Origin: Blattamonas nauphoetae
Taxonomy: Eukaryota; Preaxostyla; Oxymonadida
DNA: 64,000 bases
Reading direction: 5' to 3'
Assembly (NCBI GenBank): GCA_033064195.1
Contig: JARBJD010000057.1
Coordinates: forward strand, 1 to 64,000
This document shows positions 42,500-53,174 of this stretch, in pieces. Each line of letters opens with the position of its first letter. Positions within the stretch are counted from its first letter, which is position 1. The translations under genes and the position numbers were made by a program. Below the pieces are notes generated by a model that saw nothing but the letters and a program-made list of their open reading frames with translations, ran no database searches and was not told where the DNA came from.

Positions 42500-43340
42500 C
42501 GGAAAGAGTTGTCCATGGGACGATCATGGTTGAATGTAAGTTTGACCTTTTCACATTTCATGAGTTTGCAAACTGCTATTAAAATAGATGCATATAAATG
42601 ATGGAATGTCAAAAAACGAACATAAAGACACACTGATCCCAAGTTTCAGTCAATATTGAGTGCTAGAGAAAGGTTGAGAATCGGTGAAAAGAACTTTGGC
42701 ACACTCACACGAGTCCGTAAGTCTGGATGGTGGGATTGATTTTTGTTAGCCTGTTAAGCTGGGTCCAGTCGAGGTGGCATCGACCGGTCCAACGACCGGT
42801 CTCCTATTTTGGCGTCGAGGAGAGCATAAATCTGGGTAATGGGTGACAAGTGGAGATCTTCCGCAATTGTGGAAGAAACGACAAATCCTGGCGTTCTGTG
42901 AGTAAATTTGGGTTATTTCGGTGGATTTAGGTCGGTCGTATCATATGGCCAGGACGCTGATTCAGAAAAGGGTTGATCAAAACATTTGGTCTTTTTAGCT
43001 TCCTGAAAAAACAATTATAAGAACAGATTCTGGTAATAATGGCATCGAATATGAATTGAAAGAGAAGGTGAGAGTGGATGTTGGAACCTGGCCGACAGAA
43101 AACAAAAAGGTTACCAATTGGGATTAGCGACAAATAACGTCAAACGAAGATAGGATACACTGCAGACGACCTGATATCAGGAAAAAACGACGGAGATAAG
43201 ATGACAATCCACTTTCTGAGAGACTTGAAGAGAGAGCAACATGCGACCGCCAAAGAAGTTGATTCTTGCTGAAAGACGACTTTGCAATCAGATATACAGC
43301 AGGTGGCTCATTTATTACCAGTTGTTTGTGAGTGGATGAA
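42500..43340. other. Intergenic region, no supported gene
   Basis: No conserved frame. A short cluster, CGACCGGTCCAACGACCGGTC (42780-42800), resembles the CGACCG-rich motifs at the right end of the hAT-like element and at 45711-45770 and 45840-45860, which hints at further transposon remnants. Confidence 0.35.
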
Positions 43341-43348
43341 GTCGATAG

Positions 43349-43827
43349 TCAGGACGTGCTCACGAGGTGAAGTGAGGAGCTCTGGAAGACTTGGCCAGAT
43401 CTTCGAATTCCAGACTGACTGTGAGGTACGAAGAGTGTTCTTGAGGACACTCCATCGAACGAGAAGTAAATTGGTTGGTATGACGTTGGACTACGATGCC
43501 ACGATCCTTCCAAAGCAAAACTGAAATAAAGACTATCAGAAAAAATGACGATTGGGAGATAAAGGAACACAGAAATCATGTACAAATCAACGAGAAGGTG
43601 TTTCGACATCGATACCGAATAGAGGCTGTCCGTTTGTCCACATGGCTTTCTTTTTTCTCCAAGTGCAGATCCTCCAACTCTTCCATAACATCGGTGTCCT
43701 CTGTTTTTTGTGTCTCTGACCCATCATTCTTCACTTCTTCGTATTCAGCCTTCCTTGTTTTTCTCTCCTCGGCTTCTTTCCACTTCTTTTCAGTCGCTTT
43801 CGCTGTCAGCTCAAATCTCTCCTCCAT
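43349..43827 (-). CDS. Small charged protein, possibly two exons
   Basis: ATG 43827 opens a lysine/glutamate-rich helical frame (MEERFELTAKATEKKWKEAE ... DVMEELEDLHLEKKE). A candidate intron at 43521-43615 (donor GTATCG, acceptor TTTCAG) would join it in frame to a serine-rich tail ending at 43349; without splicing the frame stops at 43576. The foldback element starts 25 bp upstream of the ATG, so the promoter or a 5' exon may be displaced. Family not recognised; existence uncertain. Confidence 0.35.
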
Positions 43828-43851
43828 TGCTTATCCCAATGTGGAAAGGTA

Positions 43852-45199
43852 TAGTGCGTCAAAAACCCGGACTTTGTCAGAAACCCGGACTTTTTTCTCC
43901 AAGATCGGTCCCACAGACAAAATTTCTCCGAGCCCAAAATTTTTTGTGTCCCACTTTTTTTTTCGAAATGTTTGTCTCGACTCCAACTATCCATCGAGGT
44001 AGAAATCGAACCTCCTATTTAGGATCCCAGGACGGAGGTGCCTATTTAGGCACTTTTTTTGGCCCATTTTTTTGGCTCCAAAATAGGAGGTCCTAAACAT
44101 TTAAGCTGAGAGGAGAAAAAATTCACGATCACATTTCTCCACGCTCGTTCAAAATTTTGCTTTCTCGTTTCATTTCTGGTGGTTTGGGATGGTTTTCTCT
44201 CGAAATGACAATTTTTTGAAAAATGAAATATCCTGGGGGGACCTGGGTGGAAATTTAAGGTCAAAACTGATTTCCTGTATAATAAGCTTAGGGATCTCAA
44301 AACTTGTTTTGATCATATCTCAACAACCAGACATAGTTTCGACATGAAGTTTTCACCAATATGGAAGTTTTGTTGGATACTATTTTTTCTGAAAATTTTA
44401 AAAAATTCCCCATGCGGCAGTTCAGATAATTTTGGGGGTTTTTGACCTGGGGGCGGAAGCAGAGCTGTCACTTGACTTGGGATGATGCACCCGTCTCCAA
44501 ATTGCCTTCGATTGGTGCAGACACAATCAGAATCGAATCCAAATGCTCAAATTGGTTAGAATTGTGCTTGGGAGGAGAGGAGCTGGGGTTCATTCTGAGA
44601 TAACCACGAAAACTATCAAAAACGCCAAAATAGGAGGTCTTCGAAAATTCTCAAAAAATCAGAAAAAGATAGTCCAACAAAACATCCATATTGGTGAAAA
44701 CTTCATGTCGAAACAATGTCTGGTTGTTGAGATATGATCAAAACAAGTTTTGAGATCCCTAAGCTTATTATACAGGGAAATCAGTTTTTGACCTTAAATT
44801 TCCACCCAGGTCCCCCCAGGATATTTCATTTTTCAAAAAATTGTCATTTCGAGAGAAAACCATCCCAAACCACCAGAAATGAAACGAGAAAGCAAAATTT
44901 TGAACGAGCGTGGAGAAATGTGATCGTGAATTTTTTCTCCTCTCAGCTTAAATGTTTAGGACCTCCTATTTTGGAGCCAAAAAAATGGGCCAAAAAAAGT
45001 GCCTAAATAGGCACCTCCGTCCTGGGATCCTAAATAGGAGGTTCGATTTCTACCTCGATGGATAGTTGGAGTCGAGACAAACATTTCGAAAAAAAAAGTG
45101 GGACACAAAAATTTTGGGCTCGGAGAAATTTTGTCTGTGGGACCGATCTTGGAGAAAAAAGTCCGGGTTTCTGACAAAGTCCGGGTTTTTGAGGCACTA
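43852..45199. mobile_element. 1.35-kb foldback element with about 540-bp inverted repeats
   Basis: The two halves (43852 to about 44390, and about 44660 to 45199) are near-identical in inverted orientation. They begin TAGTGCGTCAAAAACCCGGA and include AACCTCCTATTTAGGATCC and CCTGGGTGGAAATTTAAGG. TA dinucleotides flank both ends (43850-43851 and 45200-45201), as in Tc1/mariner-type insertion. The central 270 bp are unique and carry CCTCCTATTTTGG-like repeats but no gene. The frames visible in each arm are mirror images and not evidence of coding. Near-identical arms suggest recent formation or gene conversion. Confidence 0.85.
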
Positions 45200-45201
45200 T
45201 A

Positions 45202-45805
45202 CAATATGACTGAAGATGGGCAACTTTGAAGAAAAAAAGTCGGCTTTAAGTGTGGAAGCGAGAGATGCAAACCGATTGGGATGGCACCTCCGATCTTGTG
45301 CTTATTGGGGAACAAAATGTCCATCATTTCGGAGGATCCCTTTGGACACATTCGAGTTTCGAAATATTTCGTCTCGATGACAGTCATTTGATTCTTCTCA
45401 GAGGAGAAGGGGAACGCTTGTGTCACTGTGTGGTATTCTCGCACAGTAGATGAATTAATACCATGTTCCTGTGAGAGATGGAGAAATATCGTGACGAAAG
45501 TGGAAAAAAAGAATAAAAAGAGAGAAAACACAATTCATGACGACTCAAACAGTTGCGAGAATGGTCATCTCTTGAATCGGTAGGAAGAAGAATTGACGAT
45601 GTAACAGTGGTCTATATCTGAAATGAGACCTTCGATTCATAGAAAAAGTGAGAGATAAGCCGTAATATCAAACCTTCGTTGAAAAGTGGAAGGAACTGTG
45701 TCCCTTTATTCATGTCGATCGGTCGACCGATTGGACGCGACCGATGGACCGTCCAGTCAAACGTCCAATCACCGAATCTTCCAAAACTCAGGATTGGTGA
45801 TGAAG
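45202..45805. other. Intergenic region with CGACCG clusters
   Basis: No supported gene. Near 45711-45770 the sequence is rich in GGTCGACCG / TTGGACG motifs, and the same vocabulary recurs at 45840-45870, inside the tail of the SPRY-like gene. This may be the remnant of a mobile-element end affecting the 3' end of that gene. Confidence 0.35.
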
Positions 45806-45808
45806 TAA

Positions 45809-48012
45809 TTACGGAGAACTCAGAACAGGAGTAACTCCAACTGCGACCGGTCGCGTCCAATGGCGTCCAATGGTGGGTGGATCATGCTGGTCGTCGATGG
45901 TTACAAAAAAGGATCTAACTCTCTCCATTTCACCGTTTCTTACATTATTCTCCTCATTTTGTTGTGAAACAGAGTGAAGAAGTGGAATATTGATGAAAAG
46001 TGGATGAACTGGAATGTTGATGAAGTGGTGTGGCTGTTGGACACCGTCGACGAAGAAGTGGAATGTCTTCTTCTTCATGTCAGCCTCGACTGACAACTCC
46101 TGCCCTCGGCGGAGTGCTGTGTTCTGAAAGCGAGTATTTTTCGCTATGTAGAGTTTTCCAGTCTTGTTAAACATCATCCCCGCTTTCGGAGAATTATAAG
46201 CTCCACCATTTACTGAGGTTACATGGCTCAGGGAATTTGGAACTTTTTTTGAAACTTGTTGATATTCTGTTTAGTATTGGATTGATTGATCTGCTCTTTC
46301 CACCATCACATTCTGCTACGAGACTGAGTCACGTCATCCACAAACTATAGTTCAATATCGTTGTCAGCACGCTCTGCAAAATTCCATCTTCTTGAAACGA
46401 TCATTTCTGTCGGGTTGACAGTCGAACGCAGATTCCAACGCGAGATCAACATGTACTGGCCAGTCCTTCTCACGGAAGATTCTCTACATCTCGATGACTA
46501 TTATGGTCTAGTTGTGACATGACACGAATCGAAGCAGGAAGAAAGGTTCGCACTTTTTCTTGTCATCTTGCAGGAAAGTTCCAAATTCCCTGAATTGTGT
46601 AACCTCAGTAAGAAGTTCGGAAATTCTGAAGCGGCAATCATGCCAACCACTGAAAGAAGGATGATAGTGAATGGAGGATTGACACACCGATGCTTGCTTC
46701 AGTTTTGATGGACAGTCGATGAATGTCTTTCGAGATAGGTTTTGTGAAGCAACAAGCCCAATCGTGAGAACCTAATCGCGTGATGGTTGGTCCGCACACT
46801 CTGAAGTGAGTCGGATTGAACGCGACGATGATGTCGGATGAAACAAACATCTTTTCCTTTTTGGAAACGGCAGTCATCTTCGGTTGGACAGTCTGCTGTG
46901 TCGGAGTGTCATTCACCTTCTTTTCTTCCTGTTTCTGTGTCTTTTTGGCTAATTCCATTCGGAGATGTTGATTGACCTGTTTCAGCTGCTCGTTTTCTTG
47001 TCTTTTCTGCTCCTTCTCTTGGTTGAGCGACTGATTCATCGAAAGAAGTGTCTTCTTCTCTTCGAACAAGTCTGTCTTCTCTTGCTCCAGTTTTGTAATC
47101 CTCCTTTCGGATTCTCCGAATTGTGCATGGAGCTGGTCGTGCTGCTGCTGCAGTGCGTTCAAAGTCGAAAGAAATGATTGTTCTTTGGATCTCAGAATTA
47201 TTTGTTCGCTTTCCAACTTGTCGTGCCTGGCAATCAGCTGATCGTGTTGAGCGAGTTGTTTTTGTTGTTCAGCAATCCTCCGTTCATTCTCATCAAGTTT
47301 TTGTGTCGTTGTAACAATCTCTCTTTGCAGGCGCTCATTCTCTTGTTGAATATGTTCCATCTCTTTTCGGAGTTGAGAATGTTGCTGTTGTATCTGGGTG
47401 AATGAAACAAGCGCTTCTTCCATCGATTCATGATACTCTTTCCGCAGAAGAACGAATTGGCCTTCGTCCACAGTTTTCAAAGAAGCGAGACACTTTTCCA
47501 CATCTCTCCGGACGGAGGGAGAGAGAGAGGGAGATTGGGAGAGTTGGGAGAGAGAAGAGTGGAGGAGTCGCTTGTTTGCGATTGGAGTGTGACAATCGAA
47601 ACACTGGTCGAGATTGTTCATGATTGTCAGGAGGATCTGAGAGATGAGTTGTTTATTTGGTGTTTTGTGCGATTCGTCATCATTTTGTTGTGGTTGGATG
47701 TGTGTTGTGAGGAGAGAGGGAACGAGTAACCATTGGAAAGAGTTGACTTTATCTCTTGGATGGACAGACGAATCATTTAACCATTCCAAGACAGACTCGA
47801 TTGTTGGTGGATTCTGTGAAATGGAGTGATGCGAGAGATATCGAGATTGGAACGATAATGAGTCGAAAAAACACGACACAAACCATCAGATCTTTGTCGT
47901 CGCTTTTAGAATCATTCTGATGAAATCCAGAAATAGAGAAGATGAAACCAGACGAAAAGGAATGCTGTGAGAAAGATAAGAGGCTACAAACCTGTGGTGG
48001 TTCTACAATCAT
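45809..48012 (-). CDS. Coiled-coil / SPRY-like protein, about 540 aa, with a MITE in the last exon
   Basis: Model: exon 1 48012-47992 (MIVEPPQ), intron 47917-47991, exon 2 47916-47884, intron 47814-47883, exon 3 47813-46688, intron 46650-46687, and a last exon ending at 45809. Phases agree at all junctions. Residues about 20-140 are helical (NPPTIESVLEWLNDSS, LISQILLTIMNNLDQCF). About 150-330 is a heptad coiled coil. The rest is SPRY-like: ITRLGSHDWACCFTKPI, RLSIK, GMIAASEFPNFL, KTFHFFVDGVQQPHHFINIP. A 396-bp TA-flanked element sits within the SPRY part; without it and one TA the frame is continuous to the stop. The final 40 residues look unlike the family and contain transposon-like GRHWTRP sequence. 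The role is unknown; SPRY domains mediate protein binding. Confidence 0.7.
46213..46608. mobile_element. 396-bp MITE, TA target site, inside the SPRY-like gene
   Basis: The ends are inverted repeats of about 30 bp (CTGAGGTTACA, then TCAGGGAATTTGGAACTTT) flanked by TA (46211-46212, 46609-46610). No coding capacity. On the gene's strand the ends read CTGAG/GTTACA ... CCTCAG, which resembles a splice donor and acceptor, but splicing exactly there would shift the frame. The coding frame is continuous when the element and one TA are left out, so the insertion is recent. Confidence 0.8.
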
Positions 48013-48079
48013 GGTTGTAAGACACGATCATCCCACCGCTCTTTGTTGACCGATCCCTTTTCCAACCAAGCTTCATTCA
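48013..48079. promoter_or_regulatory. 67-bp divergent intergenic space (bidirectional promoter)
   Basis: The start codons of the minus-strand SPRY-like gene (48012) and the plus-strand DHHC gene (48080) are only 67 bp apart in my models. Both promoters must lie here or inside the first exons. No TATA-like box stands out. Confidence 0.4.
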
Positions 48080-49922
48080 ATGAGAAAGAGCCTTCGATCA
48101 CTATGCTGTTCGACTCGAAGGTTTCGTAGCCTGTCGGTGATGGATATTGTGATGTATTGTTTCACTGTGTCTGCATTTTTCTTCAATGATGATATCCCAA
48201 CGAACATCGCAGAATTCTCCAAATCGTGATTCTCATCGCGTTCTTTGGATTGATTGTTGGAAAATATCTTCAAAAAAATGTGGCTCTCGGGATATTTATT
48301 GGACTATTGTTCGCGTCAGTCATGTTCTTAGAAATCTCGTCGTACCATCTTGCGTTGTTTGTTTACTTTTGTCCTTCTTCACATTAATCAACTCAAACTT
48401 TTTCCTCGATACAGTTTCATGGATCCTGGTTTGTTATTTGGCATTTTGTTTCAATTCAACAGACTTTACCAATTTTTGTCATCAGAACATCTCTTGATGT
48501 TTCATTCTTCATCCCTTTCCCTTCTCTCTTTACTGACCTTCCTATTTGTTTGAAACTGGGATGCATTTCAGGATCACCAGATGTGGAATGGCAATCGAGA
48601 GAAATGATCGAGATCCTTTCATTGATTGAACAATTTTCGTCAGAATATCAAAAATTTCTGGACATTCAATCATCTAACATACCTCTCGTTGCGTTTGCCA
48701 TCATTTTAGTTTCACTCTGATTCTCTCATGATACACTTTTCACGATTCGTCCCACTCACTTCTGTTCAGGCCATCTCCAACACAATCGTTCTCTGTGGCG
48801 GGAGTAGTGCGTGGGGGACAACTTGGACAATCAAGCAGTTATTATATCCGATCTTTTGGAGAAGAACCAAAGCAAACAGTCCAGCCCATCGCTCCCACTT
48901 TTCCCGATTCTGTGTATGGTGGAAAGAGCACTGAGAAAGAATTGAACTGAACAACCTTTTGTCACTGCTAACATCCTTATCGATTCTTTTTTCCATTCCT
49001 CGCTCCTTCATTGACTTGTCATTTTGTGAATCACTCTCTTTTCTCTCTCAGCCCCTTCCCTCCCCCTTGTATGCCTGATTTTGGTGATGATTTGTTCAGA
49101 CACGGCTGATCGAATTGCTGAGTATTTGGGTCACTCATTCTGCACGAAATGCTCGCTTGTCCGACCACATCGATCCCACCACTGCAGATCTTGCAAACGA
49201 TGTGTCTTGCGAATGGATCACCACTGTATGTTCTTCACACTTACTCTATTTATATTCCCTTTTGTGCTCTCTCTCGTTCATCGTTCTCATTTTCCCATTT
49301 TTTTCGTTTATTAAGGTCCAAATGTAGGAAACTGTGTCGGACAGTTCAACAACAAGCAATTCTACCTTTTTCTGGTTTGGACGATGCTCGCTATGATTAT
49401 CTACTGCGCGCTCGGCCTTCGAACGACAATCAATGTCTGTCTCATTGTATTCTCAAATTGCTCTCTCACTCTCAATTTTACATTTTTTAAATCTTTTTTG
49501 TTTCAGTTTATCTTCTCCCTTTTCAAATCTTTCCCTCTGGGCCGAATGTGGGCATGGATCACAATTGTCGGTTTGGTTCTCCTCTTCCTGTCGGTCCCGG
49601 TACTTCTGGTCACGCATGCTGTGCTAATACGCTTCAATGCGACCACCATTGAGATTCACGGGGGATTGGAAGCTCTTCGGAGGAACACGCGAGGGCGATT
49701 GATGTGGAACGTTGAGCAAGTGTTTGGGACGAATTGGAGGCAGTATGCGAGCGTGAGTGAGGTTGGTCGTGCATTGATTGTCCATTATTGCCTTTTTCTT
49801 CTGTTTTTCTCATTTTTTCTCTTCTGTTGTGAAGATGGTGGAATCCGTTCGTTGTGGCCGAGATTCCTGATGAACAGATATATGGGACGGGTGGGACGAG
49901 TCTCCTCTCTGAATTCGAGTGA
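48080..49922 (+). CDS. DHHC-type protein S-acyltransferase, 352 aa, 9 exons
   Basis: It transfers palmitate to cysteines of substrate proteins at membranes. Model exons: 48080-48120, 48213-48356, 48415-48428, 48572-48708, 48770-48911, 49100-49225, 49316-49446, 49507-49742, 49835-49922. The total is 1059 nt with matching phases and a TGA stop. Visible parts in order: two membrane helices ([29 protein letters not shown]), the DPG motif (split by an intron), the cysteine-rich domain [19 protein letters not shown] with catalytic DHHC followed by [11 protein letters not shown], two more helices ([34 protein letters not shown]), TTIE in place of the usual TTxE, and a WWNPF-containing tail. The zinc-binding and catalytic residues are intact. 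The 14-nt exon 3 and the first intron are the least certain parts. It lies 134 bp upstream of another membrane-protein gene. Confidence 0.85.
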
Positions 49923-50056
49923 GTTAACCACACACAACATTTCGAAGCATACTGGTTGTTTTCAAAACATGAAATCGTCTTCAATGGGTTGTTGATTTGA
50001 TCTTGACCATAAAACTGTCTTAATTCGAAACCACTTGATCGAACTTGGATCCACTG

Positions 50057-53000
50057 ATGGCAATAGATCACTACTCTGAAAAGTCTTTTTGCTGTGATCG
50101 GTTTTTATGTAACCAACGCCCATACAAACGAAGCATCTTTCTAATTGTGTCTGGGGTTCTGATGACTATATGTGGTATTTTAATGATGATATTGAGCGGA
50201 CTCCACACACAGGCTTATGTTCTCCTGACGCCCACCAGTTGGATCCCATTTCTTGGTGCAGGAGTGATTCTTTTGAATGGCGTGGTCTATGTTCTGTTTG
50301 GATTGTATGCCTGTCACCTTCATTGATCTGATTTATGTTAACTTCCATTCCTTCCTTACTCTTTTGTTTTCAAATTTTCATTATTGCCTCTTTTCAATCA
50401 CTTATTTCACACTCTCGTCGTTCTACTGTAGATTCACTTCATCGTTAGCGACACCGACAGTCTGCTCCGTGGCACTCTTCAGCGTGCTGTCCATATTTGT
50501 TTCCCTCCTCACCATCCCAGCACAACTCACTGATAGGAACAACCATTTCCTTCTCGTCTCCCACTTCGTTCGCAATTATGACTCATCCACAGACAAACGC
50601 TCATATGAAGAAATGCAACGACTCTATCAAATGTCAAACATCCGCCAACCCGCAGACTATTTTGAAGTCGATCTGGCCGCCAACCTCCTGCTGCTCGTCC
50701 TTCCGGTTGTGCTAAACTTCATTTCGATGTGCTTCTGGCTTGACGGATCATGGCTGATCATTGTTTGGCGTTCCCTCTTATTTAACCGCTCTCTTTTCCA
50801 ATTCTTAGATAGTTTTGGGGTTTCATATGTACACAGGAATCACATCCCTCTTTGGATCACTATATTTCTCGTTCTTCCTTCGAGAATTCAGCGATGCCCC
50901 GCATCTTGCTGGCTTTGATTGGGAATATATGGCGGTTGAAGCCTCAATATGCATGGTGTTCGCCGGCATCCACTTCGTATTTGTCATCGCTGTGCTCGGC
51001 CTGGGACAATTGGTTGGCTGCTGTGACAGAATACCTTCCTAACCAAATCGCGTTTTTAGCTGATTGCGGGCGAGCAGACATGACAGAAGGCGATCCAACC
51101 CATCTTAGCAGCCTTCTTGGCTACGAAATCGACGGCATCAGCGATATCTACGCTTTTGTGTTGGTTGGTCGGATCATCTTCCTCGCCGGCGTGTTTGAGG
51201 CTACTATCTTCATCCACGTTACCATTTGGTGCAAAATCAACGGATCATGCATGTGTTGTCCAGACACACGAAAAGTTGCCCCTGAAGAGCCTGCACCACC
51301 CCCACCCGCGGAAGACCATGATCAACTGTTCCATAAGCTGTGCGCGCTGCACAGAGAGAGCAGAGCGAACAAAAACCCGAAAATGTTCTTCACATTGGCA
51401 CACCAAATCGTTACTAGTGAACGCCGATTCTTCGACGCCACTTTATATCTTGTTCAGGAATGCGGATCAAATGACTCGCTTCGAGCTCTCCTCGCCATCG
51501 ACAAATGGATAATAATGACGTCCGTGTCGGTCACAAGAACAATCTACGAGGTTCCAGACAATATTGGTCTTGTGGAAGAACTGGAGTTCCTGCTTGAATC
51601 AATTCCCGTCGAATTCGAGCGGATCGTTGGCCAATTTTCAATTTCTGGGGACCAAACAGTTCGAGATGACGCGATCAAAGATTGGAAGATCTGGACGATG
51701 ATGACGTTCAGAATCCCAATCATCCTCAACCACTTTCATTTTGGGTATCAAAACGAAAAGAGACACATTCCCCGTCAATTCAGTCCTCGGCACGATGCGA
51801 TGAAGCGGAGAGTGGCGGAGATTGAAGCAAGGGGGGTTGCAAAGGAGTTCAGAGAATGGAAAGCCAGTCCAACCAACTTTGAAGAAGACAAGTTCCGTCA
51901 AACTCGCCGTTTTCTGGAAACAGAAGTGGAACCTCGTTACAAGGTCACATCACCTCCAGACGACGTCATTGTGGTCATTCGGATGACCGATGTGGAGAAT
52001 GAAAATGAACGCGCTCGCCCTGCTCCGCAACACGTTGAGATGAGAGCGATCGAAAGACCGCATGTTCCTCCAGCTCTGTCTCCACCTCAACCACCAGCAC
52101 AACCTCCCCAACAGCCAACTCCACAACAACAAGTCAAACAACAGCAACTACCAGCTCCCCAACAGCCAGCTGAACCTCCACAACAACTCCCCACTCCGCT
52201 GCAAGTCAAGCAACAGCTTCTGTCAGACATGCAACAACAGCCAGATCCACAACAAGTCCAACAACAGCAACAACCAACTCCCCAACAGCCAGCCCAACCT
52301 CCACAACAACAGCTAACTCCACTGCAAATGAAACAACAGATACTGTCAACTCCACAACAACAACCAACACCACAACAACAGCCAGCCCCACAACACCAAC
52401 AAGTCATTCAACAGCAAGTGTTCCCTCCAATCAACCCGGAGTCAGCAAAGAAGGAAGCAGAACACTTGTCGTTGAGTGGCTGGCTGATTGGCGAGAAGAT
52501 CAGAATTCAGCGGATGAACTCGATGAGCAGAAACGGCATCATTCCGGTTTCCGACTCTGAGCTGGACATTTATTGTCGCGCGGCAGGCAGATTCATGACA
52601 CTGACAGTTGAGCTTGTTGGGGAGAATATGAACAGCAATCCGATGAGAGCTCTTCAGGTGTTGGACAAATGGGATGAGACAGACTCTGCAGATGCGCCAG
52701 GGCCAGGGAATTATCGAATCTCCCGATTTAGCTCCCCCGACCAACAATTTTGGGAGCTTCTTCAACGACAAGCAGCAGAACGATGGAGGATTCTGAGTGT
52801 GATGGCAACATCGTGGAACGTGGAAGAGCTGGGAACGCTGACGAAGTGGGAAACGAGCTGGAACATGGTCCAAATGCGAGGAGTTGTGCTGATGAAACTG
52901 CTGAAGGAGATGAACAAGGCAAATCCACTGCGGGTGATGGAGATTGAGAAGCAGTTCGAAGGGCTGAAGGATGAGATTTACAGATTGGAGACACATCCCG

Positions 53001-53059
53001 ATGTGAGAGGCTGGGAACAGTGGGAGAAACGATATGAGAAGCTGAAGGGCGGTCGTTGA
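50057..53059 (+). CDS. Polytopic membrane protein with duplicated C-terminal domain, 930 aa
   Basis: Exons 50057-50304, 50432-50762, 50809-51022 and 51060-53059 give 2793 nt with consistent phases. About seven hydrophobic segments fill residues 25-390, e.g. SIFLIVSGVLMTICGILMM, LGAGVILLNGVVYVLFGLF, VALFSVLSIFVSLLTIP, LLLLVLPVVLNFISMCFWL, ICMVFAGIHFVFVIAVLGLG and FVLVGRIIFLAGVFEATIF. A cysteine-rich NGSCMCCPDT, possibly acylated, follows the last. The cytosolic part has a helical domain (LYLVQECGSNDSLRALLAID), a Gln/Pro-rich linker (nt 52080-52430) and a second helical domain with the same signature (VELVGENMNSNPMRALQVLD, then KW), i.e. an internal duplication. Similar architectures occur in protist sensory membrane proteins, but I do not recognise a named family. 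It lies between the DHHC gene and the NPF gene in one compact plus-strand cluster. Confidence 0.8.
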
Positions 53060-53174
53060 TTGATGTTTATTTTTATATCGGACATTTTTGATGTAATGTC
53101 CTTAGAAGCATCTTATATTTCTTTTTGTATGCTTTTTGGTAAGATTGAGAGCAAGAATCGGATCATGCCCTTAG

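Noticed and set aside
43806-45531. Mirror-image frames in the arms of the foldback element
   Set aside because: They occur symmetrically in both arms, lack conserved motifs and arise from the inverted duplication.
52087-52407. Cys/Gly-rich minus-strand frame
   Set aside because: It is the complement of the Gln/Pro-rich linker (CAA/CAG/CCA) of the membrane-protein gene.
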